The notes: generated by a model not told the origin, from the sequence alone. A stretch of DNA of 10,110 nt from an uncultured Clostridia bacterium (GCA_947165615.1 CAMVBD010000023.1:1-10110), one strand, 5' to 3'; shown: positions 1 to 6,651, numbered from the stretch's first letter. A program made the numbers and translations.

Positions 1-70
1 CTTTCTGAGATTGCAGTCTTGTTTTTTTGGAGGGGACTTTTTTTACAGCCCCTTTCATTCGGTTTATCGC

Positions 71-1972
71 TTATTCGGCGTCTTTGGACTCCGCGTCGCG
101 GCGGGCGTTGAGTTCGTCGAGCATGCGGGTGTGCTCCTTATCGGTCATCGCGTACTTGAGGGTCGGGATGGCGGCAAGGATCATGCCGATCGCCGGCGGG
201 ATGGAGATGAGGAAGAACATAGCGGCGGCAAACTTGCCGATCTCGGCGCCGCCGAGGGTAAAGGGATTGTAGGTTTTGAAGTTGTCGCCCGCGATCAGCG
301 CGTTATTGAGCAGGGTGATCTTGGAGTCGGAGAAGCCGACGACGCCGTACACTGCGCCGGAAATGAGGGTAGCGATACCGGCGGAGAGCTTGGTGATGAA
401 GGACTGGCCGGAGAAGAACACGCCGTCGGGACGGGTGCCGTTGTGGTATTCCTCATAGTCGACGCAGTCGGCGATCATGACGGACTGCAGGACGTTGAGG
501 GAGCCCATGGAGGCGCCGGCCATAAAGAACAGCACGGACATGATGGCCATGGCGGGCCAGGTGAGGATGTTGCCCTTGAACGCAAGGAAGATCACAAAGA
601 TCAGCGCGAAGGGGATGGCGCCGACAAGGGAGAAGAAATTGTATAGTCTCTTTTTCTCGATCTTGCCGATGAGTCTCGGAACAAACAGCGGGAAGACGAT
701 CATGCCGCCGAAGAGCCCGACGACGAGAAGGGCGATCTTGGGGATCAGCGTGCCGTCCGTGGCAAGCGTTTTGCCGATGTCGTTATTGAAGAAATAATAC
801 ATGATCAGCGTCATGGCGATGATGCCGAGCAGTTGGATGGGACTTCTGAGGATACCGGAGATCAGAATCTGACGGAAGGGCTTGTTGCCGAACATGATCT
901 TGAAATTCTCTCTGATCGTGTATCTCTTTTCGTTTTTGGGCGTGACCTTTTCCTTGACGGAGAAGCCGGCGAACTGGAACAGGATCGTCGCAAACACGGT
1001 CATGACGACGGCAAGCGTGATGTAAGAGTATCTGAGCGCGTGCGCCTGATCCATGCCCTTGCTCATAAAGATGCCGTTGAAGGACGGGGCGATCATGGTG
1101 AACAAGGTGCCGATCATACCGACGTTGGCGACGGCGCGGGCAAGCGACAGGGCTTTTGCGCGGTCTTCCTGACTTTCGGTCATCAGAGACGTGACGCCCC
1201 AAAGCGGGATGTCGCCGATGGTGTAGGTCATGCCCCACAGGATGTAGGAGAGCGCCGCCCAGGCGATGATCAGGACGGCTCTGGTGCCGGTCTTCTTTTC
1301 AATACCTTTTTCTTCCTGGAATCTCTGGACAAGGGTCAGGCCGGCAGTCTTGTCGGTGACTTTTTCATAGCCGTTGTCGGTGACGCGGAAGATCACGGCG
1401 TCGTTTTTGACCATGTTGCCGCCGTCGTCAACAAGGTAGTTGCCGTTTTCATCTTTTTCAAGGTCCCAGGAGCCCTTTGCGGGCACGAGCACGTAAGCGC
1501 CGTTGAGTTCCTTGTTGTCTGCATCTTCATAGGTAAATTCTTCATGCAGAAGGTCTTCCCGATATTCGGCGACGACGGAGGCGTCCTCGGCGAACTGGAC
1601 GTAATACTTATCCGTGGGCTCCGCATACATGCTGTTGATGAACGGGAGGATGGTGGTCACAAGAATGACGACCGGCACGAACAGCAGGTAGGGCTTGCAC
1701 TTGCCCCACTTGGTCTTGGTCTTGTCGACAATGGTGCCCATCATGGGGTCGTTGATGGCGTCCCAGACGCGGGCGATGGCAAAAATCGCCGTATACGCAG
1801 CAACCGGAATAAAGATGACGCTCTGGAAATAGAACGCAAGACCGGAAGCGATGATGTTATAAATAATATTCTGTCCAGCGAGACCGGTCAGGTAGCCTGC
1901 CAGTTCCTTCTTGGTGTAGGTCTTGCTGTAATCTTTTTTGACCAGCGGCGACCCGGACGTCTTTTTGCCCAT
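71..1972 (-). CDS. GPH-family (MFS_2) sugar:cation symporter with extracytoplasmic insert
   Basis: Probable Na+/H+-coupled symporter for a glycoside, pentoside or hexuronide (MelB/XynP/GusB family) in the cytoplasmic membrane. Visible family marks are WDAINDPMMG (residues 70-79), followed by the basic loop KTKTKWGKCKPY (85-95), and in the second half a DYEEYHNGTRPDG stretch (505-517) before TM11. About twelve hydrophobic segments are present. At 633 residues it is well above the usual 450-500: residues about 116-228, between TM3 and TM4, form a hydrophilic, acid-rich domain, extracytoplasmic by topology; the TM11-TM12 loop (about 546-577) is also long. An in-frame ATG five codons upstream (1987) exists, but the GAGGA overlapping it sits 8-9 bases before the chosen ATG and the upstream ATG has no good SD. 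It is monocistronic here, with its own promoter. The substrate cannot be read from the sequence. Confidence 0.9.
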   Translation of the reverse strand: MGKKTSGSPLVKKDYSKTYTKKELAGYLTGLAGQNIIYNIIASGLAFYFQSVIFIPVAAYTAIFAIARVWDAINDPMMGTIVDKTKTKWGKCKPYLLFVPVVILVTTILPFINSMYAEPTDKYYVQFAEDASVVAEYREDLLHEEFTYEDADNKELNGAYVLVPAKGSWDLEKDENGNYLVDDGGNMVKNDAVIFRVTDNGYEKVTDKTAGLTLVQRFQEEKGIEKKTGTRAVLIIAWAALSYILWGMTYTIGDIPLWGVTSLMTESQEDRAKALSLARAVANVGMIGTLFTMIAPSFNGIFMSKGMDQAHALRYSYITLAVVMTVFATILFQFAGFSVKEKVTPKNEKRYTIRENFKIMFGNKPFRQILISGILRSPIQLLGIIAMTLIMYYFFNNDIGKTLATDGTLIPKIALLVVGLFGGMIVFPLFVPRLIGKIEKKRLYNFFSLVGAIPFALIFVIFLAFKGNILTWPAMAIMSVLFFMAGASMGSLNVLQSVMIADCVDYEEYHNGTRPDGVFFSGQSFITKLSAGIATLISGAVYGVVGFSDSKITLLNNALIAGDNFKTYNPFTLGGAEIGKFAAAMFFLISIPPAIGMILAAIPTLKYAMTDKEHTRMLDELNARRDAESKDAE

Positions 1973-2025
1973 AAAGTTTTTCCTCATTTCTGATGAATTT
2001 TTAACACATTATGAATGCGACTTAT

Positions 2026-2054
2026 ATTATATATGAATAAAATGGGATAGTCAA
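2026..2054 (-). promoter_or_regulatory. Sigma-A promoter of the GPH transporter gene
   Basis: On the minus strand TTGACT (2049-2054) and a perfect TATAAT (2026-2031) are separated by exactly 17 bases. Transcription would start near 2019, giving a 5' leader of about 47 bases before the chosen ATG at 1972. I see no clear operator palindrome in the leader. Confidence 0.85.
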
Positions 2055-2099
2055 ATACATTTTCGATAAACTTTTTTGTGCAGAATGACGAATTGGCGC

Positions 2100-2155
2100 G
2101 TGGTTCGTGGCTCGTGGCTCGTGACTCGTGGCTCGTGGGTCGTGGGTCGTGGGAT
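2100..2155. repeat. Tandem 7-bp repeat array (GTGGCTC family), copy 1
   Basis: Eight consecutive heptamers with consensus GTGGCTC and variants GTGGTTC, GTGACTC and GTGGGTC. The same order of the first four variant units recurs at 9042-9069, and an inverted shorter array lies at 9501-9528. The array sits between the HMA gene terminator and the transporter promoter. The rest of this gap (2156-2272) shows nothing I can name. Seven is not a multiple of three, so no frame is favoured and open frames across it are not genes. Confidence 0.9.
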
Positions 2156-2272
2156 ACGGGGTCGTGATATGCAAACAGAGTTTCCGGATAGAGCGTACTT
2201 TTCGATTCCTGAAACAGCATAACAGATCCCGCCGCCGGGCGCAGAAAACGGAAAAAAGATGATCGGACTGAC

Positions 2273-2302
2273 AAAAAAAAGACGGACGCCTGCGCGTCCA
2301 TC
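2273..2302 (-). terminator. Rho-independent terminator of the HMA protein gene
   Basis: Reading the minus strand, a 9-bp stem (2294-2302 with 2281-2289, one G-T wobble) closes a 4-base GCAG loop and is followed directly by eight T residues (2273-2280). It starts only 7 bases after the HMA gene stop codon. Confidence 0.9.
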
Positions 2303-2309
2303 CCTTCTG

Positions 2310-2561
2310 TTATTTTTTGCCGAAGAGGCCCTTTTTTTTGTAGGGCTCCGCGGTGATGTCGCCGACGGTGTAGCCGGTCTTTTCGATCGTCTCTCTGAGA
2401 GCGGCCTCGTCCAGCGCGTCCTCGCTGACGATCTCGGTGCATTTTTTGTTCCGGTCGGAGGAAACGCTTTTGACCTTGAACGTGTTGCGCACCGCGTCGT
2501 TGACGTGCGCTTCACACATGCCGCACATCATGCCCTCGACTGCGACTTTGGTTTTGACCAT
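2310..2561 (-). CDS. Heavy-metal-associated (HMA) domain protein, CopZ-like
   Basis: Small cytosolic metal-binding protein of 83 residues, likely a soluble Cu(I) chaperone or buffer. The N-terminus shows the HMA signature GMMCGMCEAHV (residues 10-20), with the CxxC metal site at Cys13 and Cys16; a beta-alpha-beta-beta-alpha-beta ferredoxin-like fold of about 70 residues fits the length. The tail after residue 70 is lysine-rich. Met in the CGMC position differs from the common MxCxxC of copper chaperones but keeps both cysteines. SD AGAAGG lies 7 bases before the ATG. The gene has its own promoter with a CsoR-like inverted repeat and its own terminator, so it is not part of the feo transcript although it follows it. 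HMA proteins can also bind Zn, Cd or Hg; copper is inferred from the operator-like sequence. No copper ATPase or CsoR gene is in the window. Confidence 0.88.
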   Translation of the reverse strand: MVKTKVAVEGMMCGMCEAHVNDAVRNTFKVKSVSSDRNKKCTEIVSEDALDEAALRETIEKTGYTVGDITAEPYKKKGLFGKK

Positions 2562-2593
2562 AAAAAAACCTTCTTTCCTGTTATTTCGTTGTC

Positions 2594-2623
2594 AGTATAC
2601 CCCAAAAGGGGGATTTTTGTCAA
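2594..2623 (-). promoter_or_regulatory. Promoter of the HMA gene with CsoR-like operator
   Basis: Minus-strand TTGACA (2618-2623) and TATACT (2594-2599) are 18 bases apart. The spacer is almost filled by an inverted repeat, on the plus strand ATACCCC-AAAA-GGGGGAT (2597-2614). CsoR/RcnR-family repressors are known to bind C/G-tract inverted repeats flanked by AT steps, overlapping promoters of copper genes. A repressor here would block RNA polymerase directly. The promoter is clear; the regulator assignment is inference. Confidence 0.75.
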
Positions 2624-2747
2624 GACGTCGGACAACAGAGAATGGAGCGGACCGAAAAGAGAAAACGAAACGCGAAACGAAGTGCCCCGGCGCTGCGCAC
2701 TATTTATAATGCGAACCGCAGGTTCCTTGTTTTATCTTTTCTCTTTT

Positions 2748-2930
2748 CTATTTGCTGTTTTGGAACTCGTGGCACTTTCCCGCCATCTGACAATGGGCGC
2801 AGTTGCTGCCGCAGGAGGAGCGCCCCGCTTTTTTGTCCCGCAGCATGGACCGTACGATCAGAAAGACGATCAGAACCAGCACGGCGACGACGAGGACCGT
2901 GCCGATATTGGAGGAAATCCAGGCAAGCAT
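2748..2930 (-). CDS. FeoB-associated Cys-rich membrane protein
   Basis: 60-residue protein with one N-terminal membrane helix (about residues 8-27, TVLVVAVLVLIVFLIV core), a basic stretch (RSMLRDKKAGR), then a cysteine cluster SCGSNCAHCQMAGKC (residues about 39-53, four Cys) that would face the cytoplasm. This matches the small FeoB_associated family that sits after feoB in many Firmicutes; it may assist FeoB-dependent Fe(II) transport or FeoB assembly, but its biochemical role is not settled. SD AAGGAG lies 8 bases before the ATG. It is the last gene of the feo cluster, 109 bases after feoB, and no promoter of its own is evident. No convincing T-tract terminator follows. Confidence 0.88.
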   Translation of the reverse strand: MLAWISSNIGTVLVVAVLVLIVFLIVRSMLRDKKAGRSSCGSNCAHCQMAGKCHEFQNSK

Positions 2931-2988
2931 TTGACGCGCTCCTTTCCGTTCATTTTGTGTTTCGGGGCTCCGCTGTTAAAAGCCTTTC

Positions 2989-3038
2989 CCCGTGCGCCCG
3001 TGTACGCGTGTGCCCGTGCGCCCGCTGCCGAAGGCAGC
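2989..3038. repeat. Hairpin and 8-bp tandem repeat between feoB and its small partner
   Basis: Directly after the feoB stop, GCTGCC-GAA-GGCAGC (3024-3038) forms a 6-bp hairpin. Next to it, 2991-3022 is a run of four octamers of the type CGTGNNCC/CGTGTACG, seen also as a 12-bp direct repeat CCCGTGCGCCCG at 2989-3000 and 3013-3024. No T tract follows the hairpin on the minus strand, so it more likely stabilises the upstream transcript or attenuates than terminates. Confidence 0.55.
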
Positions 3039-3039
3039 C

Positions 3040-5541
3040 TTATTTCGTGACCTTGACCTTCTTCGTCAGTTTTGTGCTCTCCTTGTAAGGCCGGAACAGC
3101 AGGAAGCAGAAGCAGGCGACGACGGCGACGGCGACGATCAGGCCGATGATATTGAGGTTGCCGGTAAAGGCGGACCAGATCTGATAGACCACGAGGGAAA
3201 CGAGATAGGCGAAGCCGCACTCGTAACCGATGGCCGCCCAGGTCCACTTGCGGTTGTTCATTTCGCGCTTGATGGCGCCGATGGCGGCGAAGCAGGGCGC
3301 GCAAAGGAGGTTAAAGAGCAGGAAGCTCATGCCGGCCGCGGAGGAGAACGCCTCACGCAGGGCGGCGTAGACGGATACTTCTCCGCCGCCGTAGAGGATG
3401 CCCATGGTGCCGACGATGTTTTCTTTGGCGACAAGACCCGTGACGGAAGCGACGGCTGCCTGCCAGTTGCCCCAGCCCAGCGGCGCGAAGATCCAGGCGA
3501 ACCAGTTGCCGATGGTGGCAAGAATGGAGTAGCCGATCTCATCCTCTTCCAGCATCCGGAAGCCGTCGGGCGCTTTGCCGAAGAAGGTCAGGAACCAGAC
3601 GACGATGGTGGAAAGCAGGATGATGGTGCCGGCCTTTTTGATGAAGGACCAGCCGCGCTCCCACATGGAACGAAGGACGTTGCCGACGGTGGGAAGGTGG
3701 TAGGCGGGCAGTTCCATGACGAAGGGAGCGGGCTCGCCGGCGAAGGCGCGGGTCTTCTTCAAAATGATACCGGAGCAGATGATGGCGGCCATACCGATGA
3801 AGTAAGCGCCGGTGGAGATCCAGGGGCTGCCGCCGAAGATGGCGCCCGCGATCATGGCGATAAAGGGCACCTTGGCGCCGCAGGGGATGAAGGTGGTGGT
3901 CATGATCGTCATGCGGCGGTCACGCTCGTTTTCGATGGTACGGGAGGCCATGATGCCGGGGATGCCGCAGCCGGTGCCGATGAGGATCGGGATGAAGGAC
4001 TTGCCGGACAGACCGAAGCGGCGGAAGATACGGTCCATGACGAAGGCGATACGCGCCATGTAGCCGCACGCCTCCAAAAACGCAAGCAGCAGGAACAGCA
4101 CAAGCATCTGGGGCACGAAGCCGAGCACCGCGCCGACGCCCGCGACGATCCCGTCAAGGATCAGGCCGCGTACGACGGGGGACTCCACGTGGATGGCGTC
4201 GAGCAGCCCTTCGATGAGGACCGGCACGCCGGGGACCCACACGCCGTCGGCGGCGGGATCGGGCTCCTCAAAGCCTTTTTCTTTAAAGTAAGAGACGGCG
4301 TCCTTAAAGGACAGGGCGTTGACTTCCTCTTCGTCGGCGTCCTCGGGGACGGACTCAAAATAGACGTCCAGTTCGCTCTCTTCAAGGGTCTCTTCGTCCT
4401 CGACCGTGAGGGCGACTTTTTCTTCTTCGGAAGCGTAGGCTTCCATGTCGGCAACCAGCGCGTCGCCGTTAAATTCTTCGTCCTCGACGTCGAATTCAAA
4501 CCCGAAGGCGTTCGCGGCGTTGACAGCCGCGCCGTATTCCTCGGCCTTTTCCTCGTAAGCGGAGGAGCCGATGCCGAACAGGTGGAAGCCGTCGCCGAAC
4601 AGCCCGTCGTTGGCCCAGTCGGTCGCCCAGGATCCCACGGTGACCATGGAGATGTAGTACACAAGGAACATCACGACCGCGAAAATGGGAAGGCCCAGCC
4701 AGCGGTTGGTGACGATCTTGTCGATTTTATCGGAGGTCGTCAGCGACCCCTTGTTCTTTTTCTTGTAGCAGCCCTTGATGACGGTGCCGATGTAGACGTA
4801 GCGCTCGTTGGTGATGATGGCCTCGGCGTCGTCGTCCAGTTCGGCCTCGGCGGCCTTGATGTCCTCTTCAATATGGGCAAGGGTCGCTTCCGGCAGGTTC
4901 ATGCGCTCGAGTACCTTGTCGTCGCGCTCAAAGAGTTTGATGGCGTACCAGCGCTGCTGTTCGGCGGGCATACCGTGCACGGCGGCCTCCTCAATGTGCG
5001 CCAGCGCGTGCTCCACGACGCCGGAAAAACTGTGCTGCGGAACGGTCTTCGTGCTTTGGGCGGCCTTGATCGCGGCTTCGGCTGCTTCGGCGACGCCTGT
5101 GCCCTTAAGGGCGGAGATCTCCACGACCGCGCAGCCGATGGCTTTGGAGAGCGCGGCGACGTCGATCTTGTCGCCGTTCTTTTTGACGACGTCCATCATG
5201 TTGATGGCGACGACGACCGGAATGCCGAGTTCCACAAGCTGGGTGGTGAGATAGAGGTTCCGTTCGAGGTTGGTGCCGTCGACGATGTTCAGGATCGCGT
5301 CGGGACGCTCGTCAATGAGGTAATTTCTCGCGACGACCTCTTCCAGCGTATAGGGGGACAGCGAGTAGATGCCGGGCAGGTCGGTGATCGTGACGCCGTC
5401 GTGCTTTTTAAGTTTGCCTTCCTTTTTTTCGACCGTGACGCCGGGCCAGTTGCCGACGAACTGATTGGAGCCGGTCAGGGCGTTGAACAGAGTCGTTTTG
5501 CCGCTGTTCGGGTTGCCCGCAAGGGCTATACGGATATCCAT
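3040..5541 (-). CDS. feoB: Ferrous iron transport protein B with acidic insert
   Basis: Membrane GTPase that imports Fe(II). The N-terminal G domain is complete: G1 GNPNSGKT (9-16), switch region with Thr36 (NWPGVTV), G3 DLPG (54-57), G4 NMMD (114-117), G5 SALKG (143-147), then a helical GDI-like region to about 270. The membrane part has the two gate-like motifs GTGCGIPG (522-529) and PCGAKVPF (553-560), the second repeating the Cys-Gly pattern. At 833 residues it is longer than the usual 650-780. The excess is residues about 316-435, between TM1 (283-303) and the GVGAVLGFVPQ helix (468-478); within 330-432 I count 37 Asp/Glu against 5 Lys/Arg. Topology puts this loop outside. SD AAAGGA lies about 9 bases before the ATG; feoA2 ends 39 bases upstream. 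Confidence 0.97.
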   Translation of the reverse strand: MDIRIALAGNPNSGKTTLFNALTGSNQFVGNWPGVTVEKKEGKLKKHDGVTITDLPGIYSLSPYTLEEVVARNYLIDERPDAILNIVDGTNLERNLYLTTQLVELGIPVVVAINMMDVVKKNGDKIDVAALSKAIGCAVVEISALKGTGVAEAAEAAIKAAQSTKTVPQHSFSGVVEHALAHIEEAAVHGMPAEQQRWYAIKLFERDDKVLERMNLPEATLAHIEEDIKAAEAELDDDAEAIITNERYVYIGTVIKGCYKKKNKGSLTTSDKIDKIVTNRWLGLPIFAVVMFLVYYISMVTVGSWATDWANDGLFGDGFHLFGIGSSAYEEKAEEYGAAVNAANAFGFEFDVEDEEFNGDALVADMEAYASEEEKVALTVEDEETLEESELDVYFESVPEDADEEEVNALSFKDAVSYFKEKGFEEPDPAADGVWVPGVPVLIEGLLDAIHVESPVVRGLILDGIVAGVGAVLGFVPQMLVLFLLLAFLEACGYMARIAFVMDRIFRRFGLSGKSFIPILIGTGCGIPGIMASRTIENERDRRMTIMTTTFIPCGAKVPFIAMIAGAIFGGSPWISTGAYFIGMAAIICSGIILKKTRAFAGEPAPFVMELPAYHLPTVGNVLRSMWERGWSFIKKAGTIILLSTIVVWFLTFFGKAPDGFRMLEEDEIGYSILATIGNWFAWIFAPLGWGNWQAAVASVTGLVAKENIVGTMGILYGGGEVSVYAALREAFSSAAGMSFLLFNLLCAPCFAAIGAIKREMNNRKWTWAAIGYECGFAYLVSLVVYQIWSAFTGNLNIIGLIVAVAVVACFCFLLFRPYKESTKLTKKVKVTK

Positions 5542-5580
5542 AGGTTTCTTTCCTTTCTGTCTCGTTTTTCTTCTGCCGCG

Positions 5581-5820
5581 TCAGGCGTTTTTGATTGCAA
5601 GGAATTCGACCTCGACCATGGCGGCGTCCGCCTTGCGGATCGAAAGCTCGTAGTCGCGGACCGTGACCTCGATCGGATCGCCGAGCGGCGCGACCTTGCG
5701 CACGTAGATCTCCACGCCCTTCGTAATGCCCATGTCCATGATGCGGCGCTTGACGGCGCCCTCGCCTGTCAGCTTTTTCACCCTGACGGTGCTGCCGATC
5801 TTTGCGTCTCTTAACGTCAT
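5581..5820 (-). CDS. feoA: FeoA family protein, second copy, next to feoB
   Basis: 79-residue SH3-like cytosolic protein that works with FeoB, probably by contacting it. Family features: the KIGSTVRVKKLTGEG start (7-21), then RRIMDMGITKGVEIYV (25-40), a proline/glycine turn (PLGDPIEV), and a final strand carrying the typical YELSIRKADA. SD AAGGAGG lies 9 bases before the ATG. It lies 39 bases upstream of feoB and 163 bases after feoA1, with a hairpin and two GGTTAG elements in between, so it may have partly separate control. Confidence 0.94.
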   Translation of the reverse strand: MTLRDAKIGSTVRVKKLTGEGAVKRRIMDMGITKGVEIYVRKVAPLGDPIEVTVRDYELSIRKADAAMVEVEFLAIKNA

Positions 5821-5880
5821 CCTGTTTTTCCTCCTTCTGAAATCTCCCGAATCGGGGTATTTGCGAAAATCAATCCTTTC

Positions 5881-5939
5881 GGTTTGTCTTTCCTAACCAA
5901 ACACATAGAATCAATACATTAAGTTGTCTTTTGCTAACC
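5881..5939 (-). promoter_or_regulatory. Pair of GGTTAG elements upstream of feoA2-feoB
   Basis: On the minus strand two direct repeats of type GGTTAGnAAAGACAA occur at 5922-5939 and 5881-5898, 41 bases apart. Their GGTTAG core matches both halves of the palindrome at the feoA1 promoter. Between and over them only a weak promoter is visible (AAGACA, 17 bases, TATGTG), so a second regulated start for feoA2-feoB is possible but unproven. Confidence 0.45.
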
Positions 5940-5947
5940 ATATGTCG

Positions 5948-5970
5948 AAAAAGAATCCCGGTCTCCCGGG
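5948..5970 (-). terminator. Weak terminator or attenuator after feoA1
   Basis: Minus strand CCCGG-GAGA-CCGGG (5957-5970), a 5-bp stem with a 4-base loop, then ATTC and five T residues. It begins 14 bases after the feoA1 stop. The short stem suggests partial termination that would lower feoA2-feoB expression relative to feoA1. Confidence 0.45.
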
Positions 5971-5983
5971 TAAGACAAAGGAC

Positions 5984-6196
5984 TCAGACCATGATCTTCT
6001 GCGCCATCTCCTTACTGATGGCGACGCGCGCCTCCTTGACCTTGACGATAATATTGCCGGCGACGGTGTTGATGACTTTGATCTCGCTGCCGACCACAAA
6101 GCCGAGGTTTTCAAGGTGCTTTTTGACTTCGGGCAGGCCGCCGACGCGTTTGACGATCAGATCCGCACCGGGATCCGCAAGGGTTAAGGGCAACAT
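5984..6196 (-). CDS. feoA: FeoA family protein, first copy
   Basis: 70-residue SH3-like FeoA protein, promoter-proximal gene of the ferrous iron cluster. Visible are VKRVGG (15-20), the helix with EVKKHLENLGFVVGSEIKVI (23-42), and the closing strands NIIVKVKEARVAISKEMAQKI. It is only distantly similar to the second FeoA at 5581-5820, so the pair is not a recent duplication; the two may have different partners. SD GGAGG sits 7 bases before the ATG. Its promoter and operator-like palindrome lie directly upstream. Confidence 0.92.
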   Translation of the reverse strand: MLPLTLADPGADLIVKRVGGLPEVKKHLENLGFVVGSEIKVINTVAGNIIVKVKEARVAISKEMAQKIMV

Positions 6197-6221
6197 GGTA
6201 CTTCCTCCGGTATTCGCAATA

Positions 6222-6239
6222 GGTTAGCGCTCGCTAACC
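6222..6239. promoter_or_regulatory. GGTTAGCG-CT-CGCTAACC palindrome, probable iron operator
   Basis: Perfect 8-bp inverted repeat with a 2-base centre, placed just downstream of the feoA1 -10 box and so over the likely start of transcription. The GGTTAG/CTAACC halves resemble DtxR/IdeR boxes, though the halves are further apart than in the classical DtxR site. A metal-dependent repressor of the DtxR/MntR type is the likely ligand; Fur-type GATAAT repeats are not seen. Confidence 0.7.
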
Positions 6240-6247
6240 AGTATTAT

Positions 6248-6275
6248 ATTATATCCGAAATACCCGGTTTGTCAA
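6248..6275 (-). promoter_or_regulatory. Sigma-A promoter of the feo locus
   Basis: Minus strand TTGACA (6270-6275), 16-base spacer, TATAAT (6248-6253), with a second overlapping TATAAT at 6243-6248. Predicted start near 6241, followed at once by the 18-bp palindrome. Confidence 0.85.
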
Positions 6276-6308
6276 TAGTTTTTTTTATTTTCTGAAAATA
6301 TTTGCTCC

Positions 6309-6331
6309 CTTCCGGCCGGAAGCGCCGGAAG
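6309..6331. other. GC-rich hairpin upstream of the feo promoter
   Basis: CTTCCGGC and GCCGGAAG form an 8-bp stem with a 7-base loop. No T tract follows on either strand, so it is not an intrinsic terminator. Related CCGG-rich sequence continues to about 6355. I cannot assign a role. Confidence 0.4.
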
Positions 6332-6396
6332 AGAAGACCGGAGGAAGGCCGGACAGATCGGCGCGGAACAAAAAATGACAAGAATCGGGTCAAAAG

Positions 6397-6536
6397 TTAC
6401 AAGTTTGTAATTTTTATGGTTTTTTGTGATACCGTACAATCAGCAAGTAAAAGTTTTTCACCTTCCTCCAAGAAATCGCCGCGGGGTTCCTCCCCGCGGC
6501 AATTCTTTTGCCGTCCGCACGGACCGCCGTTTTTTT
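6397..6536 (+). ncRNA. Possible small RNA or structured leader (hairpin cluster)
   Basis: No gene of ordinary length fits here, yet structure is dense. TTACAA-GT-TTGTAA (6397-6410) is a perfect palindrome beside a weak TACAAT (6435-6440). A strong 9-bp hairpin GCCGCGGGG-TTCCT-CCCCGCGGC (6478-6500) follows. CGGCAA/TTGCCG (6497-6513) overlaps it and could form instead. GTCC-GCAC-GGAC (6513-6524) and seven T residues (6530-6536) could end a plus-strand transcript. Unpaired C-rich CCTTCCTCC and TTCCTCCCC segments could pair with SD sequences. No good -35 is present, so this is a candidate only. Confidence 0.25.
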
Positions 6537-6585
6537 CCGACACAACCTCCAAAGAGATCTGTTCCAAACTGTGAAACCTGCCTAA

Positions 6586-6614
6586 TTGACAAGACCGGAT
6601 TTTGGGAGTAAAAT
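6586..6614 (+). promoter_or_regulatory. Sigma-A promoter of the 34-residue peptide gene
   Basis: Plus-strand TTGACA (6586-6591), 17-base spacer, TAAAAT (6609-6614). The start of transcription is expected near 6621, about 31 bases before the peptide ATG. It cannot serve any long gene: the next on this strand is beyond a strong terminator. Confidence 0.82.
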
Positions 6615-6651
6615 AAAAGAGGAAATTTATGAAAGAAAGGTGTTTTATTTT

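Noticed and set aside
31..53. Hairpin after the transporter stop as its terminator
   Set aside because: The stem is imperfect (AGGGGCT with a bulge) and on the minus strand it is followed by CCAAAAAAA, not a T tract.
833..1993. 386-codon plus-strand ORF opposite the transporter
   Set aside because: Antisense shadow of a well-supported membrane protein; it lacks an SD and any family features.
2648..2680. Degenerate GAAAACG-like period-7 tract upstream of the HMA promoter
   Set aside because: Units are too divergent over too short a length to separate from purine-rich chance sequence.
2992..5814. Very long plus-strand ORF (940 codons) opposite feoB and feoA2
   Set aside because: It is the antisense shadow of feoB/feoA2 codon usage; its product has no recognisable domain and the minus-strand genes are certain.
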